Numbered from the stretch's first letter, positions 52,912 to 62,369 are shown. The stretch: 64,000 bases of DNA from Peribacillus folii (GCF_030271255.1 NZ_JASJOM010000010.1:62001-126000), one strand, 5' to 3'. Made by a program: numbers and translations. Notes: generated by a model from the sequence alone, not told the origin.

Positions 52912-53336
52912 TAAACCAACCACCCTTTTAAATATGTTAGTTTACTTTCCAATTGATCAATGACGGCTTCTCCTTTTTCTAAAAGAGCATCCGCTTCATG
53001 GGCTATGGTGCCAACTGCACTCAAAGCTGTTTTCTCTATATTCAGCATTGTGATTTTTCCTTCGATTTTCTCCTGGTAGTCGTCATAATCAGCATGAATG
53101 ATCGCAGACATGGTTTTGTACGCATCACTGCGGGCATCTTGGAAGTCATCGGCTCGATTTCCCGTCCAGCTTCCTGACAAATCCGGATGTATTATTTTCC
53201 TGATTTCTCCCAAGCATATATTTTGTTCTGCATTGATTTGTCGTTTAGCCTGCTCCAAGCGATTGATTTTTTCACTCACGTCGGACATTCCGCCCGAGAT
53301 GGCCGAGTGAATCTCCCTTAAAGAATTTGCATGCAC
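52911..53336 (-). CDS. ywqH: YwqH-like (DUF5082) LXG-associated helical protein
   Basis: 141 aa starting with GTG at 53336 (GAGGTG eight bases upstream). Two long helical segments flank SGSWTGNRADDF, a WXG-type turn, as in YwqH/DUF5082 proteins. It is the first gene of the unit ywqH-ywqI-LXG toxin-yezG and is predicted to be a targeting chaperone for the LXG toxin. The upstream 53337-53524 region is AT-rich and should hold the operon promoter. Confidence 0.85.
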   Translation of the reverse strand: MHANSLREIHSAISGGMSDVSEKINRLEQAKRQINAEQNICLGEIRKIIHPDLSGSWTGNRADDFQDARSDAYKTMSAIIHADYDDYQEKIEGKITMLNIEKTALSAVGTIAHEADALLEKGEAVIDQLESKLTYLKGWLV

Positions 53337-53524
53337 TTCATAATCACCTCAAAAAAGCATTCTCTATCATTGTCATATTTTTCATATTTTTTATTATAAG
53401 GATTATAGTCTTACAGTTAAATAGGGATAAATAAGCTATTTAAGCTAAGATGTCAGGATAATCATCCTATGTAAACGAAATAGAAATTTAGACTTTTTAC
53501 CCCTATTTTTCCATTTTTAAACAT

Positions 53525-53550
53525 AAAAAAAGAATGCAGTCAGCATCCTT
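53525..53550 (-). terminator. Terminator downstream of the aminopeptidase remnant
   Basis: On the minus strand GGATGC/GCATTC (with G-U pairing) around TGACT, followed by TTTTTTTATG. Confidence 0.7.
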
Positions 53551-53602
53551 CAAAACCCTCCTCCTTACTAAAATTCTTTCTCTTCAGCTAAATGAGTAGC
53601 TT

Positions 53603-53920
53603 TCACCTTTTTCCATGAGGCGGAAATGGTTTTTTCTTTTCGATTTTTGCTTGGTCATAGACAGCGGTGCCGACGATTTCAGCAACATCTTGAAGCTTTT
53701 CCTTAGAGATCTTATCAATCGTATCATCAGGAGTATGATACCAAGGTTCTGAAGGACTGTGGATAAATAAGGCCGCGGGAATCCCAGCCTCGGCGAAGGA
53801 TACATGGTCACTTCGGCCGCCTTGTCCATATGGAGCAGGCGGCCCATTCAGCCTGGTACTTGATGCCTGAGCCAGATTGGTCACAAGATTCATTTTGCCA
53901 TCATTACTCAAAATCACCAA
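53603..53920 (-). pseudogene. C-terminal remnant of an M28-family aminopeptidase
   Basis: The open frame encodes about 105 residues matching only the C-terminal end of YwaD-type M28 peptidases: GGRSDHVSFAEAGIPAALFI, then PWYHTPDDTIDKISKEKLQD, with the zinc-ligand His near the end. The PA domain and the first metal-binding motifs are missing, and the frame upstream is closed by stops. It borders the type VII toxin island, so the deletion could be linked to its arrival. Confidence 0.8.
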
Positions 53921-54173
53921 TCTCCCGCGTCCCTGCTTGTTTCATAGTTTCATCCATCATTTCATACTAGCAAAAGTTATCTAAATAGGTAGGTTCATCC
54001 TTATTCAGTCAGGACGAAAGTAACCTTTTTTCCATATTGAAGAAAATCACAGGGATATCGAATTACACAGAAAGTACCACCAGCAGTATTTACATACGTT
54101 TACGGAGCAGTTGGATGAGGTTTGTATATTGCAGAACAATTAGTTCACCCTATACATAGGAGGTGTCAAAAAC

Positions 54174-54470
54174 ATGGACCAATTTGAAAAAGCCTATGAA
54201 TCCTATAAACAGCAGGGTACACCGCAAGCAAATCAACCTGATTCAACGGGAAAAGAAGAAATCATCGCTGTCAGGAAAAATGATGATGACAATATCATCG
54301 CCATCAAGACGAACTCCGGCCGCGAACTTGACTACCCTACTGCCCTTTCCGAGGCGAAGGCAGGTCAGCTTGCCAATGTCGATGTCTTTCATAAATATGG
54401 ACGTGACATATTGCGGAGTGAGCCTGATGGCATCAAAGAAAATAATCTCGACCAACTGCCGGAGTTTTAA
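54174..54470 (+). CDS. DUF3892-type small protein
   Basis: 98 aa; ATG after AGGAGGTGTCAAAAAC. Residues ~28-70 carry the DUF3892 pattern (IIAVRKNDDDNIIAIKTNSG, then ELDYPTALSEAKAGQLANV). The acidic N-terminal third is likely flexible. The family is widespread in Bacillus and has no known function. It is monocistronic, with a terminator 10 bp downstream. Confidence 0.8.
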   Translation: MDQFEKAYESYKQQGTPQANQPDSTGKEEIIAVRKNDDDNIIAIKTNSGRELDYPTALSEAKAGQLANVDVFHKYGRDILRSEPDGIKENNLDQLPEF

Positions 54471-54479
54471 TGATTCGGG

Positions 54480-54505
54480 AAAGCTGCCTAAATGGGCAGC
54501 TTTTT
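54480..54505 (+). terminator. Terminator of the DUF3892 gene
   Basis: AAAGCTGCC/GGGCAGCTTTTT hairpin. Confidence 0.88.
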
Positions 54506-54524
54506 AATGGCTGATGATTCCAAA

Positions 54525-54559
54525 ACACGAAAAAGAACCAGCACGGATGCCTGGTTCTT
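54525..54559 (-). terminator. Terminator of the CBS-HEPN-like gene
   Basis: On the minus strand AAGAACCAGGC/GCTGGTTCTT with TTTCGTG tail, starting at the stop codon. Confidence 0.75.
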
Positions 54560-55370
54560 ACTTCTCGTACTGATAGGATTCGGATATTTCGAGCAGCTGG
54601 CCGCAGCATTCAACCACTTCGATGATCTCCATCCAGGACATGTCCAGCCCCAATTCATTGGCATGCGATATCTTATCCCGTAATTTCCGGATCGCATTCG
54701 CATCCTTCCTCCCCTTACTTTTTGAAGGGATTTGAAAAAAGCGCCTCATTTCCTGATCTTTATGGATAATATCGAACTTATCACTGATTTGCAAACACTC
54801 TATTATATTGATATCTTCATTTTTATCGATTCGGCGCCGATATAAGTCGGTCGCCTTTTCCAGACGTTCCTCGCTTATCATCGAGTGCCACCCGCCATCG
54901 CCGAATCGATGCAGAATGATATCGCTCAGCCTCATTTCCAAGAGGGTGATATAGCCGAATATCAGCATCCTGATAGGCGGCTTTTGAAGGTCTGCATGGG
55001 TAATCAACTTTTTGATTGAATTATTCTCCAGCACGAACACCCTTGTTTTTTTCTTGAATATATGAAGAAGCTGAATCAAGGGGGTTGAGTCCGAAACAAG
55101 CTCCCTTGGTGAAAAGTGTCTCAAATACCTCGAAATCCTTCCTTCACCAAGCTCCTGCCTTTCAATATATCCGATGATGTCCCCTTGGTCTTGTACCGCC
55201 ATGATATCGAAATTCTTTCTTTCCAGCGCATTACGTATATCCAGAGCTTCATCATTTTTGTGACAGGCTTCAAGCTCTTGAGCTATACTCTTGACCGTGA
55301 TGTTTTCCTCATAAAGCGTTTTAAGACTAAGGTAGCTGCTATTGTTTTTTCGATGACTTCCGCTTAACAT
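54558..55370 (-). CDS. CBS-domain protein with HEPN-like C-terminal region
   Basis: 270 aa. Residues ~15-130 resemble a CBS pair (NFDIMAVQDQGDIIGYIERQ, LVSDSTPLIQLLHIF, TRVFVLENNSIKKLITHADL). Residues ~135-265 are all-helical and contain IRKLRDKISHANELG, an Arg231-x4-His236 motif of the type seen in HEPN ribonucleases. CBS domains bind adenosyl nucleotides, so nucleotide-gated RNA binding or cleavage is possible. This is inference from one motif. The gene is single. Confidence 0.6.
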   Translation of the reverse strand: MLSGSHRKNNSSYLSLKTLYEENITVKSIAQELEACHKNDEALDIRNALERKNFDIMAVQDQGDIIGYIERQELGEGRISRYLRHFSPRELVSDSTPLIQLLHIFKKKTRVFVLENNSIKKLITHADLQKPPIRMLIFGYITLLEMRLSDIILHRFGDGGWHSMISEERLEKATDLYRRRIDKNEDINIIECLQISDKFDIIHKDQEMRRFFQIPSKSKGRKDANAIRKLRDKISHANELGLDMSWMEIIEVVECCGQLLEISESYQYEK

Positions 55371-55435
55371 CCTTCACGCTCCAATTAGGAAATTTATTCT
55401 TCCGCTAGAGTCATTTCTTCTGATGTGAATCCTTC

Positions 55436-55933
55436 CTATTCCAGCTCCCCGCTCATCTCTTCTTCCCAATCCTTGCACACATCAACCCAATCTTTAGATC
55501 CGGAATATTCAGATAACTGCGATAGTGTAAGCTTTATGGCAGAATTGGTACTGCCGCAAGCGGGATATACCGACTCAAAGCGCTTCATCGATACATCGAG
55601 AAAAACATCCAGATCATTCGCCAGCCCAAATGGACAAACGCCGCCGATAGCATGACCAGTCTGTTCGAGCACTTCATCAGGGGACAGCATCCTTGGTTTG
55701 AAACCGAATGACTGGCGAAATTTTTTATTATCTACTTTTGCATCACCGGCCGCTACGACCAAAATCGCCTTGTCACCTTCTCCCCTGAAGGATAGCGTCT
55801 TAGCGATCCGCGCAGGGATAACCCCTATGGTATCCGCTGCCTCATACACCGTAGCGCTTGATGTTGCGAACTCCATCACTTCGCCTTCACGATTCCATTT
55901 CCCAAAATGTTGTTTGACACTTTCGATTGACAT
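55436..55933 (-). CDS. YbaK/EbsC-family aminoacyl-tRNA deacylase
   Basis: 165 aa of the YbaK/ProX fold (ATSSATVYEAADTIGVIPARIAKTL with the conserved Lys, VVAAGDAKVDNKKF, GGVCPFGL). Such proteins hydrolyse misacylated tRNAs, mostly Cys- or Ala-tRNA(Pro), in trans. It resembles B. subtilis YwhH. Substrate specificity cannot be assigned. Confidence 0.87.
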   Translation of the reverse strand: MSIESVKQHFGKWNREGEVMEFATSSATVYEAADTIGVIPARIAKTLSFRGEGDKAILVVAAGDAKVDNKKFRQSFGFKPRMLSPDEVLEQTGHAIGGVCPFGLANDLDVFLDVSMKRFESVYPACGSTNSAIKLTLSQLSEYSGSKDWVDVCKDWEEEMSGELE

Positions 55934-56098
55934 GGTATCCTCATCCCTTCTACTTCTCTATGGAAATAATATCATCCCTCATTGCATGAATCAAAATCCA
56001 TTCGGCCTTAACGGACCCTTACCATGCAATAACCATTCTTTACAAATTGACGAAATGGGCAAATATGTACTACTATAAAGTTTCGGGCAAAAACCTAT

Positions 56099-56136
56099 AC
56101 GTGGTTCGTAACCATCCCACGATAAAAAACTAGGAG
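56099..56136 (+). promoter_or_regulatory. preQ1-I riboswitch (translational type) upstream of queT
   Basis: CGTGG-TTCGTAACCATC-CCACG is followed by ATAAAAAACTAGGAG: a 5-bp P1, a 12-nt loop, an A-rich strand and then the Shine-Dalgarno sequence, in the class I layout. The 3' strand that should form the pseudoknot overlaps CTAGGAG, so preQ1 would hide the ribosome binding site. The exact P2 pairing is weaker than in the queF element. Confidence 0.72.
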
Positions 56137-56144
56137 AGAATAAA

Positions 56145-56630
56145 ATGAATAATCGTACCCTCGTGATAAGCGGGATCTTGGCTGCCTTATATGTGGCGGT
56201 CTCATTCGTGTTTCAGCCAATATCTTTTGGCGCGTACCAATTTCGGGTTCCTGAAATATTGAACCATCTGGTTGTATTCAATAAAAAATATATCTATGGC
56301 ATCGTAGGCGGTGTATTCATATCGAATCTGCTTTTTTCACCTATGGTTCCATTTGATTTGATTTTTGGCGTGGGGCAATCGATAATCGCCTTGCTGCTGG
56401 TCATTTTTGTTTCACGTTACATCAAAGGTATTCATGGACGGATGATTGCAACGATTATCTTTTTCACGTTCACGATGTTCTTGATTGCAATAGAACTGAA
56501 CCTTGCCTTTGGATTACCATTCTGGTTAGGCTGGGGTACCACAGCCGTTGGTGAATTGGTTGTCCTTGTGGTTGGTGCGCCAATCATTTATGCAATGAAC
56601 AAAAGAATTCAGTTTGAAAAGTGGCTTTAA
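56145..56630 (+). CDS. queT: QueT-type queuosine precursor transporter
   Basis: 161 aa with five or six hydrophobic segments, typical of QueT S-components of ECF transporters (LAALYVAVSFVFQPISFGAY, FRVPEILNHLVVFN, WLGWGTTAVGELVVL). It should work with a shared EcfAA'T module encoded elsewhere to import preQ1 or preQ0. The preQ1 riboswitch directly ahead supports the call. AGGAGAG precedes the ATG. Confidence 0.92.
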   Translation: MNNRTLVISGILAALYVAVSFVFQPISFGAYQFRVPEILNHLVVFNKKYIYGIVGGVFISNLLFSPMVPFDLIFGVGQSIIALLLVIFVSRYIKGIHGRMIATIIFFTFTMFLIAIELNLAFGLPFWLGWGTTAVGELVVLVVGAPIIYAMNKRIQFEKWL

Positions 56631-56663
56631 AGGAATCTTCGCATCCTGAACCTACTATACTGT

Positions 56664-56700
56664 AAAAGAGCTGTCTGCATCTTGCGACAGCTCTTTTTTC
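56664..56700 (+). terminator. Terminator of queT
   Basis: AAAAGAGCTGTC/GACAGCTCTTTTTT hairpin. Confidence 0.9.
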
Positions 56701-56750
56701 ACCAATGAACCTAAAGCTGGTAAACTATTAGTAAGAATGGTGGTGACCCA

Positions 56751-57407
56751 TTGAAAAAAGTCTTGACCTTGCTAGTCCTGCTGGTAATTGCCATTTTCAT
56801 TTTCACACATGCAGAATTATTCAATTTAGTATGGAAAAGTGACTTGGATTCAGTCATTGGCATATTGAAGGAAAATCTTTCGCTCACCTTTTTGGTCACA
56901 TTCGTATTGATGTTCGTCCAAAATTCATTTACAATCATCCCGTTAATCCTGCTCCTGACCATCAACGTCACAATATTCGGCTTCTTATATGGTTACCTCT
57001 GGAGTTGGTTCACAAGCGTAGCTGCATCAGCATTGATCTTTTATGCAGCAAGAAACTGGTTTCAAGAGCTTCTTTTAAAAAAGCTGGACAAAAAATGGCA
57101 AGAAAGTGTTGTGGAGCATGGTTTCATGTACGTCTTTACCGGAAGGGTTTTTCCGCTTATCCCAACGAGCCTGATTAACTTGGCGGCAGGAGCCAGTTCG
57201 GTTACATTCAAGGATTTCTTATTGGCTACGACACTCGGCAATCTGATTTACTTTTTCTTTTTATCGCTAATTCCGTATGGTCTGCTAACTGTTGAGATGA
57301 ACCAATATACATTGGCTGCCCTCGCACTGCTCTTTTCTTTATTTTTTATCATTTATAAACGGGTAAAAAAGAAAAAGAACCAGCGTCTTTTCAGAAAAAA
57401 CAGGTGA
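56751..57407 (+). CDS. TVP38/TMEM64-family (VTT domain) membrane protein
   Basis: 218 aa, with about five or six hydrophobic segments and the VTT motif FTGRVFPLIPTSLINLAAG. It starts with TTG at 56751, preceded by GGTGGTGACCCA. It is related to B. subtilis YtxB/YdjZ-type proteins and, more distantly, DedA. Eukaryotic relatives are lipid scramblases; the bacterial role is not established. Confidence 0.85.
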   Translation: MKKVLTLLVLLVIAIFIFTHAELFNLVWKSDLDSVIGILKENLSLTFLVTFVLMFVQNSFTIIPLILLLTINVTIFGFLYGYLWSWFTSVAASALIFYAARNWFQELLLKKLDKKWQESVVEHGFMYVFTGRVFPLIPTSLINLAAGASSVTFKDFLLATTLGNLIYFFFLSLIPYGLLTVEMNQYTLAALALLFSLFFIIYKRVKKKKNQRLFRKNR

Positions 57408-57430
57408 CCGCCTCGGCTCCTGTTTTTTTA
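57397..57430 (+). terminator. Terminator of the TVP38-like gene
   Basis: AACAGG...CCTGTT with a GC-rich loop and seven Ts; the stem begins inside the last codons. Confidence 0.75.
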
Positions 57431-57522
57431 TTTATGAATGTGCATATATTTTTCTTCGATAGTTTGTTAAAATGTGTATGTAATTTTACCATTGCAATGT
57501 CTTAAAATCAGGGAGAATCTCC

Positions 57523-59154
57523 ATGTCCAAGCGCTCCATCTTAAGTATATATATCCTTTTCGGGATACTTATGCTAGTCGTGTTCGACTATTTTTTAACG
57601 ACAAATATCCAAAACAAAGAGGTCTTCATTCAGCTCCAAAGGGCAGAAGGCGTTTTTTTCCTTTTATCGATAGGCATGATCTTGTACCTTTACTTGGCTA
57701 AAAGAGAAGAATTCAAGCAATTAAAGGAAGCGGAGCAACGCCGCCGTACGCTTATTAATTCGATGGTCGATTTCGTTAACTTCAAGGATGGCGATGGTCG
57801 TTGGCTGGAATCGAATGCCTTCGGACTTAAACTATTCCAATTGGAGCATGTGGACTATAAAGGCAAAAAAGACAGCGAGCTGGCCGAATACACTGAATTT
57901 TACAAAGAGTCGTTGATCTATTGCGAAGTTTCAGATGAGGAAACGTGGATGAAAGGGGAAATCACAAGGTGCGAGGAAATCATTCCCCTTCCAGATGGCC
58001 ATCACAAAACTTTTGATACGATCAAGGTTCCCTTGTTCTTTGAAGATGGTACCCGAAAGGGCCTCGTTGTCATCGGCAGGGACATATCCGAAAGAGTTGC
58101 GGCAGAAAAACAATTATTCGACAGTGAACAGCGTTATAAATCATTGTTCGAACACAACCCATATCCTATGCTGATGCTTGATTTAAACGGATTGATCACC
58201 ACCGTCAATCCAAGGTTTGAAACGGTTACCGGCTTTCATCAAGAAGAAATTCACGGCTCCTCCTTCATTAATCTGGACTTTTCCCCGGAAGATGCAGAGC
58301 TGATTCGTACATCCTGCGACTATGTCGTGGAAAACCGTAAAGGAATCAAAAAAGGGAGAGATATACAATTCCTCACTAAATTCGGGAAGCCGATCCTGCT
58401 TTCTTGTACATTCGTCCCAATGATGATTGGCGATGAATTGGTCGGTATCATTACTTATGCCAAAGAAGTCACGCAAATACGGGAAACCGAAGCACGCTTA
58501 AGAAGAAGCGAAAAATTGTCAATAGTTGGCGAGCTGGCTGCAAGCGTTGCCCATGAAGTACGCAATCCACTTACTTCATTAAAGGGTTTCGTACAATTAC
58601 TCAAAAAAAATGACCATCCCCATGAACAATATTATTTGATCATGCTAAGTGAATTGGATCGAATCAATCTTATTGTAAGCGAGTTACTCGTTTTGGCAAA
58701 ACCGCAGGAACTTCCTTTCAGCAAGCACCAAATCGTCGAACTGATGAATGAAGTGAAGATTTTGTTGGAGCCAGAAGCAGACTCCTTCTCCGCCCTCATC
58801 TCTATTTCAGTTAAAAATGACATACCGCTGCTTTCTTGTGAGGGAAATCAGCTAAAGCAGGTATTCATAAACATGCTCAAGAATTCCATGGAGGCCGCTG
58901 CCGACCAAATATGGATTGACTTCGAGCATAAGAACAAAAACCTTTCGATTGTCATTAAGGATAATGGAAGCGGGATAGAAAAAAATCGCTTGAAGCATCT
59001 TGGAGAGCCTTTCTATTCTTCTAAAGAAAGAGGAACGGGCTTAGGTTTGACGGTCAGCTGCAGGATCATCGAGGCTCATAAAGGAAAGGTCCGTTTTAAC
59101 AGCGAGCTAAATCACGGAACAGAGATCGAAATCATTTTACCTTACAAAGAGTAG
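57523..59154 (+). CDS. PAS-domain sensor histidine kinase, sporulation-kinase type
   Basis: 543 aa: two TM helices (about 6-24 and 43-60), two PAS domains (~75-195 and ~200-320), then HisKA with the phosphorylated His344 in SVAHEVRNPLTSLKGFVQLL and HATPase with N-box FINMLKNSMEAA, DNGSGI and GTGLGL. This H-box is the type seen in KinA-KinE and related kinases. There is no response regulator next door, so it may feed Spo0F or another phosphorelay partner (inference). Confidence 0.9.
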   Translation: MSKRSILSIYILFGILMLVVFDYFLTTNIQNKEVFIQLQRAEGVFFLLSIGMILYLYLAKREEFKQLKEAEQRRRTLINSMVDFVNFKDGDGRWLESNAFGLKLFQLEHVDYKGKKDSELAEYTEFYKESLIYCEVSDEETWMKGEITRCEEIIPLPDGHHKTFDTIKVPLFFEDGTRKGLVVIGRDISERVAAEKQLFDSEQRYKSLFEHNPYPMLMLDLNGLITTVNPRFETVTGFHQEEIHGSSFINLDFSPEDAELIRTSCDYVVENRKGIKKGRDIQFLTKFGKPILLSCTFVPMMIGDELVGIITYAKEVTQIRETEARLRRSEKLSIVGELAASVAHEVRNPLTSLKGFVQLLKKNDHPHEQYYLIMLSELDRINLIVSELLVLAKPQELPFSKHQIVELMNEVKILLEPEADSFSALISISVKNDIPLLSCEGNQLKQVFINMLKNSMEAAADQIWIDFEHKNKNLSIVIKDNGSGIEKNRLKHLGEPFYSSKERGTGLGLTVSCRIIEAHKGKVRFNSELNHGTEIEIILPYKE

Positions 59155-59213
59155 GACAAGCGTATGTACTTGTCCTTTTTTTGTTTAAAATCCCCATTCG
59201 AACCCCCATCCCA

Positions 59214-60455
59214 TTAATCATCATCCATTTCCACTTTCAGATCCTTCTCGAAAACAAGCACGTAAGTACGCCGCTTACCTTCTTTTGAAACCGTAACGGA
59301 AATGGCTGTCTTGGCTTTATTCTTTAGCTTCACCGTTGCCCCGCTTTCGCCTTCATATTCGATGGTCACCCCATCTTCACCAGCAGCAGCGTGCAAATCC
59401 ACTTCGGTGACATCATTATCAACCTCAATATGGTATGTATGCTCATTCGAAGCAAAGGATTTATTCCACACTCCTGTTGATACTTTTAAACTGTTCAGTA
59501 CTGGCGCTTCCTCCTTTTCTTCTGATTGCCCTGCTGCCGATACCTGATCTATGCCTGGATTCACTTTTTCGCTTGAGATATTATCAAGCTTTGCTTCCTT
59601 CACTGCTTGGCTTGCCTTGGTTGGTTTTATATCATTGATTGAATCAGCAGTGGAAGGGGTATTGGGTTTATTTTCTTCAGCCGAGGATGGCTTTTTGATG
59701 GCCGGTTGCTTTTGGCCTTTATCCTGATGCGACACATCCGTTTCCTGTTTCTTGGCATCAGCCCTTGTAATCGTTAGGGTGTATGTTCTTTCATCCCCAT
59801 TTTCAGCGGTCACGTTAATCTTCACAGCTGTCTCTCCTACCTGAAGCGGAACCATCACACCGCCTTTCGTTGCATCATTTTCATCAACGATAACATGAGC
59901 TTTACGGTCACTCAATGAAGGAGTTACCGTAACACTCTTAACTTGGTTTTCCACCGAAACATGATAAGATGACACATTGGGATCGAAAGCCAGCGAGCCC
60001 TGAGATAGACCGATAGAAGTTAAACGATTTTCACCACTTCCAGGCTTTTCGATTACTACGGTATAGGTAGCCGCCTCATTTGTTCCATCGCTGACAGTAA
60101 TTTCAAACGTATTCATGCCTGTTTGAAGAAGCAAGTCCTTAACCACGCCATTTGTCAGCTTCGTACCATTCACCGAAATGACTGCATCCTTACTCGGACT
60201 CTCAACATGAAAGGTGATCTTTTCTATATCATTCTCAATAGTTGCTCGATAGTCATGTACATCTTCTGCAAAATCTTGATTGAGTGAAACCCCTTCTATT
60301 TCTAGCTTTGAAAGAATATTTTGCGCATTAGCCTCTTCTTTAATGTTAGTTTCCTCGGCGTTTGCATCAGGCAAGTAAGTGAAAGCCCCTAATCCAATGA
60401 GAGAACCAGCTAAAATCACCTTCATGCTTTTTCCCTTTATTCCTTGCTTAAGCAT
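59214..60455 (-). CDS. Secreted protein with cadherin-like beta-sandwich domains
   Basis: 413 aa from the ATG at 60455 (AAGGGGG upstream). The signal peptide ends near ADANAEE. Three cadherin-like repeats (PF12733 type) each contain L..I...G.L...F......Y.V.V....V..V.V (e.g. LTSIGLSQGSLAFDPNVSSY and LNSLKVSTGVWNKSFASNEH). A Pro/Lys/Ser-rich linker (~265-330) separates the second and third. There is no LPXTG anchor. It is divergent from ycnJ. Probable cell-surface or exoprotein role; binding partner unknown. Confidence 0.78.
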   Translation of the reverse strand: MLKQGIKGKSMKVILAGSLIGLGAFTYLPDANAEETNIKEEANAQNILSKLEIEGVSLNQDFAEDVHDYRATIENDIEKITFHVESPSKDAVISVNGTKLTNGVVKDLLLQTGMNTFEITVSDGTNEAATYTVVIEKPGSGENRLTSIGLSQGSLAFDPNVSSYHVSVENQVKSVTVTPSLSDRKAHVIVDENDATKGGVMVPLQVGETAVKINVTAENGDERTYTLTITRADAKKQETDVSHQDKGQKQPAIKKPSSAEENKPNTPSTADSINDIKPTKASQAVKEAKLDNISSEKVNPGIDQVSAAGQSEEKEEAPVLNSLKVSTGVWNKSFASNEHTYHIEVDNDVTEVDLHAAAGEDGVTIEYEGESGATVKLKNKAKTAISVTVSKEGKRRTYVLVFEKDLKVEMDDD

Positions 60456-60734
60456 CCATATCCCCCTTATGGTTCCTGTCGTCATAATGAGGTCATAATA
60501 CTAAAGATATCTTAATTATTTCTTAATAGGCTGAATCATTCGGCCCTATCCATTGTCAATTTATCAATAGCATGTCTATAATATCTGGAGCTAGGCCACT
60601 CTAACATTATCGCTTTTTTATCCGCCAAACCTTGCAAACTGCCTTTGGATGCTTCATTTATTTTCACCGTTTTTTCACATTTTCCTTATATAATAAGCTT
60701 ACATAACCTATTGAAAGGGTGATGGCGTTCCAAG

Positions 60735-62369
60735 ATGAAGAATTATATATGGCTGGTAATCTGCTTATTCAGCTTGCTTTTATACCCGGCAATGGCTTCC
60801 GCCCATGCTACAATAATAAGCTCCAATCCTAGCCCGAATGAAGCCATGGAGACTCTTCCTGAAAAAATCAGCATCCAATTCAGCGAAAAGATACAACCGG
60901 CATTCCATTCGCTTGAAGTCTTCAGTCAAGATGGACGGAAGGTTCCAGTTCAAAAAAGCGCAATTTCAAAAAAAAGCGAAAAGATACTGGAAGCAGAGTG
61001 GAAAGGTACTGTCGATGAGGGAGTCTACTATATAAAATGGAGAGTGGTTTCGAGTGACGGACACCCAATCGAAGGGACCATTCCGTTCCAATATGGAGAC
61101 TCGGCTTCACTATCTGACCAAGATAATTCAGAAGTGAATGCAGGTTTTCCGAATTCCATTAACGTTTTCTTCCAAAGCCTTCAGTACATAAGCTTCGCAG
61201 CTCTTACTGGAATTCTCTTTTTCCGATTATCTTTAACGAAGGACTCCCTTCTTTTCCAAGTAAGCGGCAGGGCCCGTTCATACCTTTGGATCGCATATGC
61301 AGGTTTAGCTTTTTCCATCTTCTGCAGCCTGCCTTTGAAGGTGACGATTGATGCTGGAGTAGGATGGACGGATGCATTTGACGGGACATATATCAAGGAA
61401 GTACTGAATGGCACAAACTTCGGTACCATCTGGGTCATTCAAATGCTATTGTTGATCCTCCTATTTTTAATCATTTATTTCATGCTCGAAAACCCATTGA
61501 TTACTTCACTGCCCAATCTTTCATTTATGATAGTGGCCATTCTGATGGTCGGTAAGGCAATGATTGGACATACGGCAGCGGTTCCCAATCATGTTCTCGC
61601 CATTTTGATGGATTTCCTCCACTTATTGTCGATGGCCTTATGGCTTGGCGGGCTTTTGGCAATATTGGTGATGTTGCCTGGACTTGCCGCCCGTCAGGAG
61701 ATACTAGAGGATAAAAAAGTATTTTACTGGACGATCATCAGTAGGTTTTCAAGATGGGCGTTTGCGTTTGTAATCATCCTGGTCATTAGCGGCATATATA
61801 GCAGCCTGCAGCATGTGCCGACCATACATTCCTTGTTCAATACGATATATGGACAATTATTGCTTGCTAAAATCGGCCTTATGTCAGTGATGATCGTTTT
61901 AGGTGCCCTTCATTTCTTCAAGGGCAAGAAACAAACAAAAAAACTGGGCTATAGCGCAGGAATGGAGCTAGGTATAGGAATCGTCATACTCCTTGTGGCA
62001 GCTCTATTAACAAATGTCCAAACTGCGATGTCCTCTCCAGGACCATTTGAAAAAACGGTCAAGACGGAAGAAAACAATGAGGTGACATTAATGGTCACCC
62101 CGAATGAAGTCGGGGATAACCAAATCCAAGTTGAATTGGCAAGTGGCGGTGAGCCAATTGATAATATTGAGCAGCTATCCATCACGATGCAGCCAGAAAA
62201 TCGTCAGGGCGGTGAAATAAAGCTGCAATTGCAGGGGAAATCAAAAGGTAGATACACGTCAAAGTCTATTCTTACCTTGCCAGGAAAGTGGAATATTCAT
62301 GTTCACGGATTAACGGAAAGCCTCGATTCAATCAATGCTGATTTTACAATTTTTATAGGGAATTCATAA
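60735..62369 (+). CDS. ycnJ: CopC-CopD fusion copper transport protein
   Basis: 544 aa: signal peptide ending ASAHA, giving an N-terminal His typical of CopC copper sites; CopC domain (~24-125, with SSDGHPIEGT); then eight hydrophobic segments of CopD (~150-430) with GHTAAVPNH and LHLLSMALWLGGL; and a C-terminal extracellular beta domain of the YtkA type. This architecture matches B. subtilis YcnJ, needed for growth in low copper. It forms an operon with ycnI. The repressor ycnK is not beside it. Confidence 0.93.
   Translation: MKNYIWLVICLFSLLLYPAMASAHATIISSNPSPNEAMETLPEKISIQFSEKIQPAFHSLEVFSQDGRKVPVQKSAISKKSEKILEAEWKGTVDEGVYYIKWRVVSSDGHPIEGTIPFQYGDSASLSDQDNSEVNAGFPNSINVFFQSLQYISFAALTGILFFRLSLTKDSLLFQVSGRARSYLWIAYAGLAFSIFCSLPLKVTIDAGVGWTDAFDGTYIKEVLNGTNFGTIWVIQMLLLILLFLIIYFMLENPLITSLPNLSFMIVAILMVGKAMIGHTAAVPNHVLAILMDFLHLLSMALWLGGLLAILVMLPGLAARQEILEDKKVFYWTIISRFSRWAFAFVIILVISGIYSSLQHVPTIHSLFNTIYGQLLLAKIGLMSVMIVLGALHFFKGKKQTKKLGYSAGMELGIGIVILLVAALLTNVQTAMSSPGPFEKTVKTEENNEVTLMVTPNEVGDNQIQVELASGGEPIDNIEQLSITMQPENRQGGEIKLQLQGKSKGRYTSKSILTLPGKWNIHVHGLTESLDSINADFTIFIGNS

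Noticed and set aside
48121..53920. Toxin island as an integrated prophage or ICE
   Set aside because: No integrase, att-like direct repeats, transposase, structural or conjugation genes are present. The excisionase-like 63-aa protein alone is insufficient.
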